A DNA stretch of 10,620 bases, taken from Bacteroidia bacterium. Its GTDB lineage: Bacteria; Bacteroidota; Bacteroidia; Bacteroidales; Azobacteroidaceae. Positions 1-6,564 of the stretch are shown one piece after another. The notes below the pieces were generated by a model, which was not told the DNA's origin, made no database searches, and saw nothing but the letters and a program-made list of their open reading frames with translations. A program made the translations under genes and the position numbers. The first letter of the stretch is position 1; every line of letters begins with the position of its first letter. The DNA lies in contig BNTW01000095.1 of assembly GCA_025996895.1 (NCBI GenBank), positions 1 to 10,620 on the forward strand. The letters are read 5' to 3'.

Positions 1-2
1 TG

Positions 3-122
3 TTGTTTCACAACGCTTTATTATTGAAGCGATTTTTTAGCGTGTTCGGTAATCCGCCAAACTCACGAAAAAATCAGATGTATTTGCAAGAACTATTGAC
101 TTTCGGGGCGATAGCTGCTTAG
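3..122 (+). CDS. 3' end of an unidentified protein gene (partial)
   Basis: An open frame runs in from the left edge and ends at TAG 120-122, giving 39 residues that include the stretch FSVFGNPPNSRKNQ and finish in LLTFGAIAA. The composition looks protein-like rather than random, and the other two plus frames are broken early (stops near positions 25 and 47). I do not recognise the family and no motif is visible, so no function is proposed. It is followed by about 60 bp of AT-rich sequence holding the promoter-like element of the next module. It could be a chance open frame, because only 39 codons can be seen. Confidence 0.4.
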   Translation: MFHNALLLKRFFSVFGNPPNSRKNQMYLQELLTFGAIAA

Positions 123-183
123 GTTAGATAAATTTTGAACGAACTATTGATAGAATGAAACCCTGAATATTGAAAATAAAGTG

Positions 184-191
184 TAACTTTG
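184..191 (+). promoter_or_regulatory. Bacteroidota-type -7 element for the small ORF / zeta module
   Basis: TAACTTTG matches the TAnnTTTG -7 consensus used by the Bacteroidota primary sigma factor. It lies about 20 bp ahead of the ATG at 213, so the leader would be very short. I found no good TTG -33 element at the usual spacing of about 19-21 bp, so this is a half-match only. Confidence 0.4.
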
Positions 192-212
192 CAACGAAAA
201 AATAACATAGAT

Positions 213-398
213 ATGAGTACAGATATGAATTCATACCGCTTTATTAGCGATACAGAGCCGACAGACCAGCAACTTCTTACGATTATGAAAGAGGTTGAGG
301 CAGACGTGCGCCAAAAAAGTTTGGAAAGAAAAAATATCATTAAAGAAAATCTTAAACGAGAATATGATAATGCTCGTGCAATGTTTCCTGATTTGTAG
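213..398 (+). CDS. Small acidic/helical protein upstream of zeta toxin, putative antitoxin or partner
   Basis: This encodes 61 residues. The frame stays open back to a TTG at 189, but that codon is part of the -7 element, so ATG 213 is preferred (ATG 225 is also possible). After a short N-terminal segment (YRFISDTEPTDQQL) the rest is highly charged and probably one long helix, rich in E, K and R, with no cysteine, signal peptide or membrane segment. The stop is only 3 bp before the ATG of the zeta-family gene, which indicates one transcript. In epsilon/zeta-like systems the small first gene encodes the neutralising partner. Small proteins of this kind often sit ahead of zeta-family genes in Bacteroidota, from my memory of the group. 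The antitoxin role is inferred from position; no known antitoxin fold can be shown by eye. It appears intact although its partner is broken. Confidence 0.65.
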   Translation: MSTDMNSYRFISDTEPTDQQLLTIMKEVEADVRQKSLERKNIIKENLKREYDNARAMFPDL

Positions 399-401
399 CC
401 G

Positions 402-664
402 ATGGAAAAGCCCAAACTTTTGATAGTAGCAGGTCCGAATGGTTCGGGGAAAACTTCCGTTACCGGAAAAATTCTGAAGCACGAATGGGTTGAAGGTTGC
501 GAATACATTAACCCTGACTTTATTGCTCGTGATGTATTTGGCGATTGGAACTCAAAAGAAACAGTAATGCAAGCGAAGGACAACTAACTAAACAATACAC
601 CCAAATACACGATTGGGCGAACGTGATTTTTGAGAAGATAGATGAAAATTTCACGCAAATTTAA
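402..664 (+). pseudogene. Zeta-toxin-family P-loop kinase, internally deleted remnant
   Basis: The first 58 or so codons read as a zeta-family N-terminus. They show a beta strand LLIVAGPN, a Walker A loop GPNGSGKT (residues 11-18), then NPDFIARDVFGDWNS, the usual substrate-site region, before the frame stops at TAA 585-587. In another frame, positions 575-664 read EGQLTKQYTQ followed by IHDWANVIFEKI and stop at TAA 662-664. This resembles the C-terminal tail of the same family. Zeta-like proteins are normally about 190-280 residues, so roughly the central 100 or more codons are missing and the two ends are joined out of frame at about 573-580. In active toxins this family phosphorylates UDP-N-acetylglucosamine or related targets; this copy should be inactive. 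The tail overlaps the 3' end of the convergent helicase gene by 14 bp. The N-terminal assignment is firm; the tail assignment is less so. Confidence 0.72.
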
Positions 665-3281
665 ACCGCATCACCACTTCGCCCGTTTCCCTGTCAATCT
701 CTATTTTCTGATTTTCCAACCCAATATCTTTGCCTGTGGACATTTTGAACAGTCCGGCTAAAAATTGCATCCCGTTATTCATCACTTGTTCTATTTCGGC
801 GGATTTCTTTTCGGTTGCAATTCTTTCCTGCTCTTTTTGTTGCTGTTCTTCTTGTTCTTCAAACAACTCCAATTGTACAGTTTCGGAAGAATCTGCAACA
901 ATTTCTGTTGGGGTTTCAATCAGTTGATTTTCTGACAAATCATCTTCTTTTTGCTCTGCTTTGAGTTCCTGTTCCTTGATTAAGGCTTCTATTTGTTGGA
1001 TAAACTGCGAACGTCCTTTGGTTGAAAAATCAACATAATTGGTTGTGTTTTTATCCGAAAGAACGCCGTCGAACAGGTTTTGCTTTACCAATAATCCTGC
1101 AGCAATATTTTGTTCTATTGAGAGTCTGGTAATAAAATTGTAAATAGTCAGTTTGTGGCTCTTTTGCCCCAAGCGGTCTATACGTCCGATGCGTTGATTT
1201 TTCTTGGCGGGATTCCACGGCAATTCAAAATTAATCAAAATATCAGCTACTTGCAAATTCAGACCGGCTCCTCCGGCTTCTGTGGAAAGGAAAATCTTAC
1301 ATTCGGGCGTATCTTCAAATTTGCGGATGAGTTCGCCGCGCAACTTTACCGGAACTTTTCCGTTCAGTTCCACAAAGCCGACATTGTTCTCTCGCAACAA
1401 TTGTCCGATTAATTTATGTACTTTTACCCATTCGGAGAAAATAATAATCTTGCGGTTGGTATTTTGAATATCCAATTTCTCGAACAAAATATCGCGCAAT
1501 TCTTCTAACTTGGGCGATTCATTGGTTTCATCATCAATGAGATAAGTTGAATCGCAGACCATTCGAGCGCTATTGAGCAGTAAAGTCAGTTTCTGCAGAT
1601 CGTAAGGCGTCAGGAATTTTTTGCGGATAATTTGAGCGATACCTTGCATGTAACCGGCATGATATTCGCTTTGCATGGGCGACAGTTTTACCGGAACATC
1701 TATTTGTTGAACAGCAGGCAATTGACTCAAAACGGCGCTTTTTTCCCGGCGAATAAGAATGTGAGAAAGTTTTTCATTCAACGGATTTAAATCATAATAG
1801 CCGTTGATTTTATTCGGCTTTTCGGGGTCAAAAAGGCAGTGTTGATAGGAAAATTCCCACAATGGACCCAAGAAATACGGGTCTATTGTACTGATAATGG
1901 AGAAAATATCTATCAAACGGTTTTCTATCGGCGTACCGGTTATTACCAATACATGCTTGTATTTCAAACGGTTGATCGAAGAAGCCGTTTTCGTTTCGTA
2001 ATTCTTTATTTTTTGCGCCTCGTCCAAAATCAGGAAATCGAAATCAGCTTTGTTAATAGCCTGACTGTCGCGTAAAATCGTTTCGTAATTGACGATGAAA
2101 AAGAAATAATTATCGTCCTGATATTGTTTGGCTCGCTCTTCCGGTGTTCCGGACAGTATCAAGGCTTTTTCGTCCGTAAATTTTTCAATTTCTTTTTTCC
2201 ATTGCGATTTCAAGGTTGCGGGACAAACCACCAGGGTTTTGCGAAAACCGAAAATCTGCTTTTTCAGCGCGGCAGTTACAATGGCTTGAATCGTTTTTCC
2301 AAGTCCCATTTCATCGGCGATAATTGCTGCTTTACGGAAAAGTGCGAACTTTACGCCTTCTTGTTGGTAGGGGAAAAGTTGCGCCGAAATAGACGAAAAA
2401 TCAACTTCCTGTTTCTGTCTTAATTCGTTCAACATCAATTCTTCGTAGCGAAGTTCCACTTTTTCTTTCACTTCAGGGCGAATACAAATCGTTTCATAAT
2501 TCCTGGCTTCTTCAATAAAGGGCAAGAATGTTTCCACTTCCGAATCTTCAATGAAGGTCGATTTTTTAAAGAATTTGGAAATCAACAGTTTTTCATCCAG
2601 CGGCAATTCGCCTTCGTAATGCCACGAAATTTTGTAATCGTTCAAAGGGTCGCAATAAATTTCGATAAAAGGATATGTTTTGGATAAGCGGTCATACAAG
2701 ACCTTGTTTTCCTTTAACTTACGAAACGCATACATAATGTGTTTTGTAGTTCCGAGTTTATTGAGTCGGGAGTCGGAACTGTCGCTGTATCCGGTTTCAT
2801 TTTCAAAATCGCGAAGGAAAATCTTGTAGCGAATACCTTTTTCGTTGGTCAAGATATGGTCGCCATAGATATTATCCGCCCATTTAATCCGGTAATCCGC
2901 TTTATCGGCTTTCATTCGCCGTTCGGTCAATACCCGTTTAATCATTCCTTGGCGTGAATATTTCTTGTGTTCCGTAATTTCTTTGGGTTGCAATTGTTTT
3001 AACTCCGCATCATATTGCAACAGACAGGCATACGTATAACGATTCCAACCCATCCGCTCTCCGTTAACTTCGGGTACGATATGTAGCTTATCATCATCCT
3101 TGTCAAAAATAAGTGAAACTTCAATTTCCTTACCGTCTTCTATTAGTATCAAGTCAATGGAAACAGCCGATTGAGACAAAATTGTGCAATCATTGTTATT
3201 AAACAGAATTTCACCGTAAGTCAATTCTGTCGGGGCTAGTGCTTTTTTTACGTCTTCAATTAGGGAAGCGATGTTATTCAT
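651..3281 (-). CDS. SNF2-family DEAD/DEAH-type helicase (dsDNA translocase)
   Basis: This is an intact 876-residue SF2 ATPase of the SNF2 (Swi2/Snf2) class, which uses ATP to translocate on DNA or remodel protein-DNA complexes. The first ~300 residues form a Bacteroidota-type N-terminal region with no motif I can name. Visible motifs are a Q-motif-like LFPYQQEGV (302-310), motif I DEMGLGKT (323-330), motif Ia VVCPATLKSQW (351-361), motif II DEAQ (420-423), motif III TGTPIENR (448-455), motif V STEAGGAGLN (666-675) and motif VI QRIGRIDRLGQ (696-706). Residues ~760-835 are a charged, glutamine/glutamate-rich probable coiled coil. A short C-terminal domain ends in the sequence VVMRFKFA. ATG 3281 is chosen because a TAnnTTTG element lies just upstream. 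No methylase, nuclease or other standard defence partner is adjacent. A housekeeping, repair or orphan defence role cannot be separated from sequence alone. Confidence 0.93.
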   Translation of the reverse strand: MNNIASLIEDVKKALAPTELTYGEILFNNNDCTILSQSAVSIDLILIEDGKEIEVSLIFDKDDDKLHIVPEVNGERMGWNRYTYACLLQYDAELKQLQPKEITEHKKYSRQGMIKRVLTERRMKADKADYRIKWADNIYGDHILTNEKGIRYKIFLRDFENETGYSDSSDSRLNKLGTTKHIMYAFRKLKENKVLYDRLSKTYPFIEIYCDPLNDYKISWHYEGELPLDEKLLISKFFKKSTFIEDSEVETFLPFIEEARNYETICIRPEVKEKVELRYEELMLNELRQKQEVDFSSISAQLFPYQQEGVKFALFRKAAIIADEMGLGKTIQAIVTAALKKQIFGFRKTLVVCPATLKSQWKKEIEKFTDEKALILSGTPEERAKQYQDDNYFFFIVNYETILRDSQAINKADFDFLILDEAQKIKNYETKTASSINRLKYKHVLVITGTPIENRLIDIFSIISTIDPYFLGPLWEFSYQHCLFDPEKPNKINGYYDLNPLNEKLSHILIRREKSAVLSQLPAVQQIDVPVKLSPMQSEYHAGYMQGIAQIIRKKFLTPYDLQKLTLLLNSARMVCDSTYLIDDETNESPKLEELRDILFEKLDIQNTNRKIIIFSEWVKVHKLIGQLLRENNVGFVELNGKVPVKLRGELIRKFEDTPECKIFLSTEAGGAGLNLQVADILINFELPWNPAKKNQRIGRIDRLGQKSHKLTIYNFITRLSIEQNIAAGLLVKQNLFDGVLSDKNTTNYVDFSTKGRSQFIQQIEALIKEQELKAEQKEDDLSENQLIETPTEIVADSSETVQLELFEEQEEQQQKEQERIATEKKSAEIEQVMNNGMQFLAGLFKMSTGKDIGLENQKIEIDRETGEVVMRFKFA

Positions 3282-3307
3282 GAATAATTGTTTTTAATTT
3301 GCGAGGA

Positions 3308-3315
3308 CAAAGGTA
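3308..3315 (-). promoter_or_regulatory. -7 promoter element of the SNF2 helicase gene
   Basis: On the minus strand this reads TACCTTTG, a TAnnTTTG match, 26 bp ahead of the ATG at 3281. A convincing TTG -33 element at the usual spacing was not seen. It supports the chosen start and suggests the gene has its own transcript. Confidence 0.42.
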
Positions 3316-3407
3316 GCATTTCCCATTGAAAAAATGAGCGGAAAAAGTCAAGAAATTGCATGTTTTGAAAATTCAGGGGCATAATATATAGAAAAATTGG
3401 TAGGAGC

Positions 3408-3435
3408 GTAGGGGCAGGGAGCGCCCTGCCCCTAC
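3408..3435. repeat. REP-like perfect palindrome (12-bp arms)
   Basis: GTAGGGGCAGGG (3408-3419) and CCCTGCCCCTAC (3424-3435) are exact reverse complements around a 4-nt AGCG loop. The GC-rich hairpin stands out from the AT-rich surroundings. It has no T-tract, so it does not look like a terminator. It lies within 50 bp of the 3' end of a RAYT transposase fragment, the normal setting for REP palindromes that these transposases mobilise. Confidence 0.7.
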
Positions 3436-3459
3436 ATCGAAACCGCACCAAACCAATTG

Positions 3460-3481
3460 AAACGTGCGACGCCTCACGTTT
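3460..3481. repeat. Second REP-like hairpin at the RAYT 3' end
   Basis: AAACGTG (3460-3466) and CACGTTT (3475-3481) form a 7-bp stem with an 8-nt loop, CGACGCCT. It overlaps the stop codon of the transposase remnant and lies 24 bp from the larger palindrome, giving a paired-REP arrangement. It might instead act as a weak terminator for that gene. Confidence 0.5.
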
Positions 3482-3719
3482 ATTTTTTGTAAAACCTGTC
3501 AATATTCCAATTCGCCGGGTTGTTGGTGATGTATTCTGCAATACGCGCATGGTCGTTGGTGTCGCGGATAATGTGTTCCCATAGATTGCGTTGCCATGAA
3601 AATTCGTAACCCGCAAGGCGAATGTTGCGCGTTACGGCGGATTTGAATGAACGCATTATTGCCGCAAACGAGCCGGATTTTGGCGAAATATTTGACATAT
3701 ATTCATTTTTTTCGTAATC
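3480..3719 (-). pseudogene. REP-associated tyrosine transposase (RAYT, IS200-like HUH family), C-terminal fragment
   Basis: Reading leftwards from about 3719 the frame gives DYEKNEYMSNISPKSGS, then MRSFKSAVTR, YEFSWQRNLWEHIIRD and IAEYITNNPANW. This is the typical C-terminal third of RAYT (TnpA_REP) proteins and ends naturally at TAA 3480-3482. The in-frame residues before the internal ATG at 3698 still match the family, so that ATG is not a true start; the gene lacks its 5' part, including the HUH metal-binding region. The tyrosine in EYITNNP is probably the nucleophile, from recall of the family. The frame stays open to a TGA near 3794, but beyond about 3720 the sequence no longer looks like the family and meets the oppositely oriented protease remnant. 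It cannot be active without its HUH half. The two palindromes beside it are its likely substrate repeats. Confidence 0.8.
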
Positions 3720-3787
3720 GGTTTGATGGGCGTATGTATATATCCGGGTACTAATTTGGTGATGAAGTTCAAAATCGCGACAATCTA

Positions 3788-4301
3788 ATGTGGGTCAAGT
3801 CTGGAGTTCTGAGATTATTGCTGCCGGAAGGGGCGGAGCTGTTTATCTTTAACCGTGATCTTACCATGGTTTACGGACATGTAACAGCAGCTCAAAACAC
3901 GAAAGATTACAAATTTCAGACCGATTTGGTTGCCGGAGATACTGTAACCATTCGGATTTCCGAATATTCTATTTTTCAATCGGCAGTATCGGCCAATACT
4001 CTATCATGTCATAAGGATGTAAATTGTTATACTACAACCTGGGGCAATGAGTCGGATGCAGTTGGATTAATGCTTGTAAATGGAAATGCTTTTTGTACGG
4101 GAGCATTACTAAACACTACCTATCAAACTTCAATTCTATTCATTGTCGGGTATCCTATGCAAAGAATTAACAGCTCCTTTACGTGAATTAAATCCTGTCA
4201 ATGTCAGTGATTTACCCAATGGAATATATCTTGTATCTATATTATCCGGCACTAACTACGCGCCGGTAAACGAAACACATAAAATAGTAATTAACAAATA
4301 A
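3788..4301 (+). pseudogene. T9SS-exported lysyl-endopeptidase/trypsin-like serine protease, core-deleted remnant
   Basis: The first part (3788 to about 4120) reads LLLPEGAELFIFN, a pro-domain-like segment, followed by SCHKDVNC and VNGNAFCTGALLNTT. That is the start of the catalytic domain of secreted Bacteroidota lysyl-endopeptidase-like proteases. The next expected block, with the catalytic histidine (consensus LTANHC), is absent, as are the Asp and Ser blocks. From about 4128, in another frame, the sequence reads YSLSGILCKELTAPL, VSDLPNGIYLVS and HKIVINK, stopping at TAA 4299-4301. This is a type A T9SS C-terminal sorting domain that would direct the protein through the outer membrane. The signal peptide and 5' end are missing and upstream sequence passes into the RAYT fragment. 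So the gene is 5' truncated and its two ends are joined out of frame at about 4115-4134. The protease family call rests on short motifs; the sorting-domain call is stronger. Confidence 0.75.
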
Positions 4302-4317
4302 TTTATAATTTATCAGT

Positions 4318-4605
4318 ATGAAAACAAATATTTTTTTAACAGTTATTTTATTACTTGGCTTTGTTTCTTGTAATATTCCATAGAGCGGTGAGGTCAAAGA
4401 TTGGGGAATTGCCCGGTGCTGTATCAAAAATGAAAATTCTCCGTTGCCCAAAGGAAAATACAGTACGGAATTTACGTTCAGAAACAACTTCCCAATTTCA
4501 GAAATGGTATGGTCGGAAAAAGACAAGAAAGAAATCAGATGGGGTACTGATGAACAAGTTTCAGTTGGCCCTTTAACTTTCAAATTGAACTTTGAGGTAA
4601 AATAA
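4318..4605 (+). pseudogene. Small lipoprotein gene interrupted by one in-frame amber codon
   Basis: ATG 4318 opens a lipoprotein signal peptide: MKTN, a hydrophobic stretch, then the lipobox GFVSC with Cys at residue 18. Reading stops at TAG 4381-4383 (codon 22). The same frame continues for 73 more sense codons to TAA 4603-4605. These have normal protein character, including SGEVKDWGIARCC, KGKYSTEFTFRNNF and VSVGPLTFKLNFEVK. If the amber codon were sense, the product would be a 95-residue lipoprotein with a ~75-residue, probably beta-rich, domain. I do not recognise that domain. The gene follows the protease remnant by 16 bp and converges on the ROK gene with a 7-bp gap. A nonsense mutation, for example CAG to TAG, is the simplest reading. 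A sequencing error cannot be excluded. Confidence 0.65.
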
Positions 4606-4612
4606 GCCCAAA

Positions 4613-5587
4613 CTATTCCCAAGCCAGCGCGCTTGCGCCCAAAATAGCTGCTTCGGCGTCGTTCAGTTGCGAAACGATAATTTTTGTCTTTCCTTTATAT
4701 AAATGAAGAATATTTTTGTCGATCGCTTCATTCAACGGCTCAAGTAAGTATTTACCCGCGTGCGCCAACCCGCCGAAAAGAATAATCGCCTGCGGACTGG
4801 AGAACGCAATAAAATCGCTGATGGATTCGCCTAAAATTCTTCCCGTAAAATTGAAAATGTCGATTGCCAATGGGTCGCCTTTTTCGGCTGCATCAAAAAC
4901 GTCTTTCGAAGTAATCGGACGGTAATTGATGTCGCGCAAAAGTGATTTTTTTCCCGGGTATAACTCCAAAAATTCGCGTGCCGTTCGAGCTACACCGGTA
5001 GCCGAAGTGTAGGTTTCCAAACAACCCGACCGGCCGCAACCGCAAGTGCGTCCGTTGTGGCGAATGGTTATCACGTGTCCTAATTCGCCGGCGAAACCGT
5101 CATGGCCGGCAACCAACTGTCCGTTGCAGACAATGCCGCTGCCTACACCTGTGCCCAGCGTAATAACGATAAAATCTTTCATGCCTTTGGCCGAGCCGTA
5201 AATCATTTCGCCCAAAGCGGCGGCATTTGCATCATTTGTCAATTTGCACGGCAGGCCGGTTTTTCCCGTAAGCTGTTGAGTCAAAGGAAAAACGATGTGT
5301 TTTGCCCAAGGAATATTGGCAGCTCTCACAATCGTGCCGTCATTCATATTACCGTCAGGAACACCCATACCGATACCTTTTATTTGGCCGGTCAGACCGT
5401 TTTGCTCAACGACAGTATTAATGGCCGTTCCCAGAGCCTCAACATATTCTTCGCCCGTGACATAATCGCCAGTAGAAATCTCACCACGATACAAAATATT
5501 ACCTCGCGCATCTACAACCCCAAAAGCTGTATTTGTGCCACCCATATCTACCCCTATCACATAGGATAAATTCATTGTCTTTTCCAT
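4613..5587 (-). CDS. ROK-family hexokinase / glucokinase (RokA-like)
   Basis: This 324-residue cytoplasmic sugar kinase transfers phosphate from ATP to glucose and, in the Bacteroides fragilis RokA group, also to N-acetylglucosamine. Numbered from ATG 5587, the N-terminal phosphate loop is VDMGGTN (13-19), the catalytic Asp is in TNDAN (D119), and LGTGVGSG (144-151) is the second glycine-rich loop. The ROK sugar/zinc region is GELGH (E168, H171), then CGCGRSGCLE with cysteines 182, 184 and 189. FGGL (271-274) lies in the adenosine region. The frame extends upstream to an ATG at 5659, but that start would lie beyond the -7 element at 5620-5627. ATG 5587 gives MEKTMNLSYVIG, the usual start of this group; ATG 5575 is an alternative. 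The gene is divergent from nagB. This placement and the known RokA specificity suggest it primes amino sugars for the neighbouring deaminase, but glucose is equally likely as substrate. Confidence 0.92.
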   Translation of the reverse strand: MEKTMNLSYVIGVDMGGTNTAFGVVDARGNILYRGEISTGDYVTGEEYVEALGTAINTVVEQNGLTGQIKGIGMGVPDGNMNDGTIVRAANIPWAKHIVFPLTQQLTGKTGLPCKLTNDANAAALGEMIYGSAKGMKDFIVITLGTGVGSGIVCNGQLVAGHDGFAGELGHVITIRHNGRTCGCGRSGCLETYTSATGVARTAREFLELYPGKKSLLRDINYRPITSKDVFDAAEKGDPLAIDIFNFTGRILGESISDFIAFSSPQAIILFGGLAHAGKYLLEPLNEAIDKNILHLYKGKTKIIVSQLNDAEAAILGASALAWE

Positions 5588-5619
5588 TTCTTTTAGAATA
5601 TTAAAGTTTTTACGAATTG

Positions 5620-5627
5620 CAAATGTA
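5620..5627 (-). promoter_or_regulatory. -7 promoter element of the ROK kinase gene
   Basis: On the minus strand it reads TACATTTG, a TAnnTTTG match, 32 bp before ATG 5587. It rules against the longer start at 5659. A clear TTG -33 box is not seen at the expected distance. Confidence 0.45.
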
Positions 5628-5669
5628 AAACTAATTAGCGAAAAAGTTAGCTCTATCAAAAAAAATATT

Positions 5670-5677
5670 TAGTTTTG
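5670..5677 (+). promoter_or_regulatory. -7 promoter element of the nagB operon
   Basis: TAGTTTTG fits TAnnTTTG and is 24 bp before ATG 5702, so the leader would be about 15-20 nt, as is common in Bacteroidota. The -33 region is weak, which would fit a promoter needing an activator, though that is inference. Confidence 0.45.
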
Positions 5678-5701
5678 TGGTGACTTTAAAAATGATTTAC
5701 C

Positions 5702-6529
5702 ATGAGATTAATTATTCAAGAAGATTATCCTTCTCTTTCGCACTGGGCTGCCTATTATGTAGCCTCTAAAATTCTAAAAGCGCGTCCTACGCCGGCTCAA
5801 CCGTTCGTTTTGGGATTGCCTACCGGCTCGTCGCCAATATATATGTATAAATGCCTGATAGAATTATACGAAAAAGGCGTGATTTCGTTCAAAAATGTAG
5901 TTACGTTTAACATGGACGAATATGTTGGTTTGCCGGAAAATCACCCGGAAAGTTATCATTCTTTTATGTGGAATAATTTTTTCAGCCATATCGACATTCA
6001 ACCTGAAAATGTCAATATCCTGAATGGAAATGCGCCGGATTTGGATGCCGAATGCAAACGTTATGAAGCGAAAATCAAATCTTTGGGTGGAATTGACCTG
6101 TTTTTAGGTGGAATTGGCCCTGACGGACACATTGCTTTTAATGAGCCGGGGTCGTCGCTGACTTCGCGCACACGGGTAAAAACGCTCACGACCGACACGA
6201 TTATTGCGAATTCCCGCTTTTTTAACAACGACTTGAACAAAGTGCCTAAAACGGCTCTGACAGTGGGAGTTGGAACGATTATGGACGCCAAGGAGATTTT
6301 GATTATGGTGAATGGACATGCGAAGGCTCGCGCGCTGGCACAAGCCGTCGAGGGGCCTGTCAATCATCTATGGACGATTTCGGCGTTGCAAATGCACCCG
6401 AAAGGAATTATCGTTTGCGACGAAGCTGCCTGCTACGAATTGCGAGTCGGGATTTATCAATATTTCAAAGATATTGAAAAAAATAACTTGAATTACGAAA
6501 GTCTTTTGTTATATTTGCAACCGGATTAA
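5702..6529 (+). CDS. nagB: Glucosamine-6-phosphate deaminase
   Basis: The enzyme converts glucosamine-6-phosphate to fructose-6-phosphate and ammonia, the committed step of amino-sugar breakdown. The 275-residue protein aligns without visible gaps to E. coli NagB (266 residues), so numbering matches. It has the phosphate loop GLPTGSSP (38-45), the general base D72 in [10 protein letters not shown], and the catalytic D141, H143 and E148 in [12 protein letters not shown]172 and K208 of the substrate site are also present. Residues that bind the allosteric activator GlcNAc-6-phosphate in the E. coli enzyme are also kept (S151, S152, R158, K160, Y254), so allosteric control is likely. A short C-terminal extension of about nine residues follows the usual end. 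The sugar permease gene starts 35 bp downstream with no terminator between, so the two are probably one operon. It is divergent from the ROK kinase. Confidence 0.98.
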   Translation: MRLIIQEDYPSLSHWAAYYVASKILKARPTPAQPFVLGLPTGSSPIYMYKCLIELYEKGVISFKNVVTFNMDEYVGLPENHPESYHSFMWNNFFSHIDIQPENVNILNGNAPDLDAECKRYEAKIKSLGGIDLFLGGIGPDGHIAFNEPGSSLTSRTRVKTLTTDTIIANSRFFNNDLNKVPKTALTVGVGTIMDAKEILIMVNGHAKARALAQAVEGPVNHLWTISALQMHPKGIIVCDEAACYELRVGIYQYFKDIEKNNLNYESLLLYLQPD

Positions 6530-6564
6530 AATTTATAATTGTTAAACATATAATTTAATTATTC

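Larger units (their letters stand above)
5588..5701. promoter_or_regulatory. Divergent control region between the ROK kinase and nagB
   Basis: The 114-bp AT-rich gap carries two outward-facing promoter elements. Between them, at 5631-5638, lies the perfect palindrome CTAATTAG, and TTAGC occurs twice in direct orientation (5635-5639 and 5647-5651). These lie in the spacer of the minus-strand promoter and just upstream of the plus-strand one, where a shared repressor or activator could bind. No regulator gene is in the window, and the motifs are short, so the operator idea is only suggestive. Confidence 0.35.

Noticed and set aside
90..150. Direct repeat GAACTATTGA at 90-99 and 141-150
   Set aside because: Only 10 bp, AT-rich and not placed at any recognisable element boundary; likely chance.
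119..583. Minus-strand open frame of 154 codons opposite the small ORF and zeta gene
   Set aside because: It lies antisense to the small gene and the P-loop gene, has no motif, and has no promoter of its own; a shadow frame.
3696..3698. Treating ATG 3698 as the true start of a 72-residue protein
   Set aside because: The in-frame residues just upstream (DYEKNEY) still match the RAYT family, so the ATG is internal to a 5'-truncated gene.
5588..5659. Longer N-terminus for the ROK kinase starting at ATG 5659
   Set aside because: The added 24 residues lie mostly upstream of the promoter -7 element and do not resemble the family; the kinase fold begins right after MEKTMNLS.
6104..6367. Minus-strand open frames inside nagB, the permease and the phosphatase
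   Set aside because: They are antisense shadows of clearly conserved genes with full active-site motifs.
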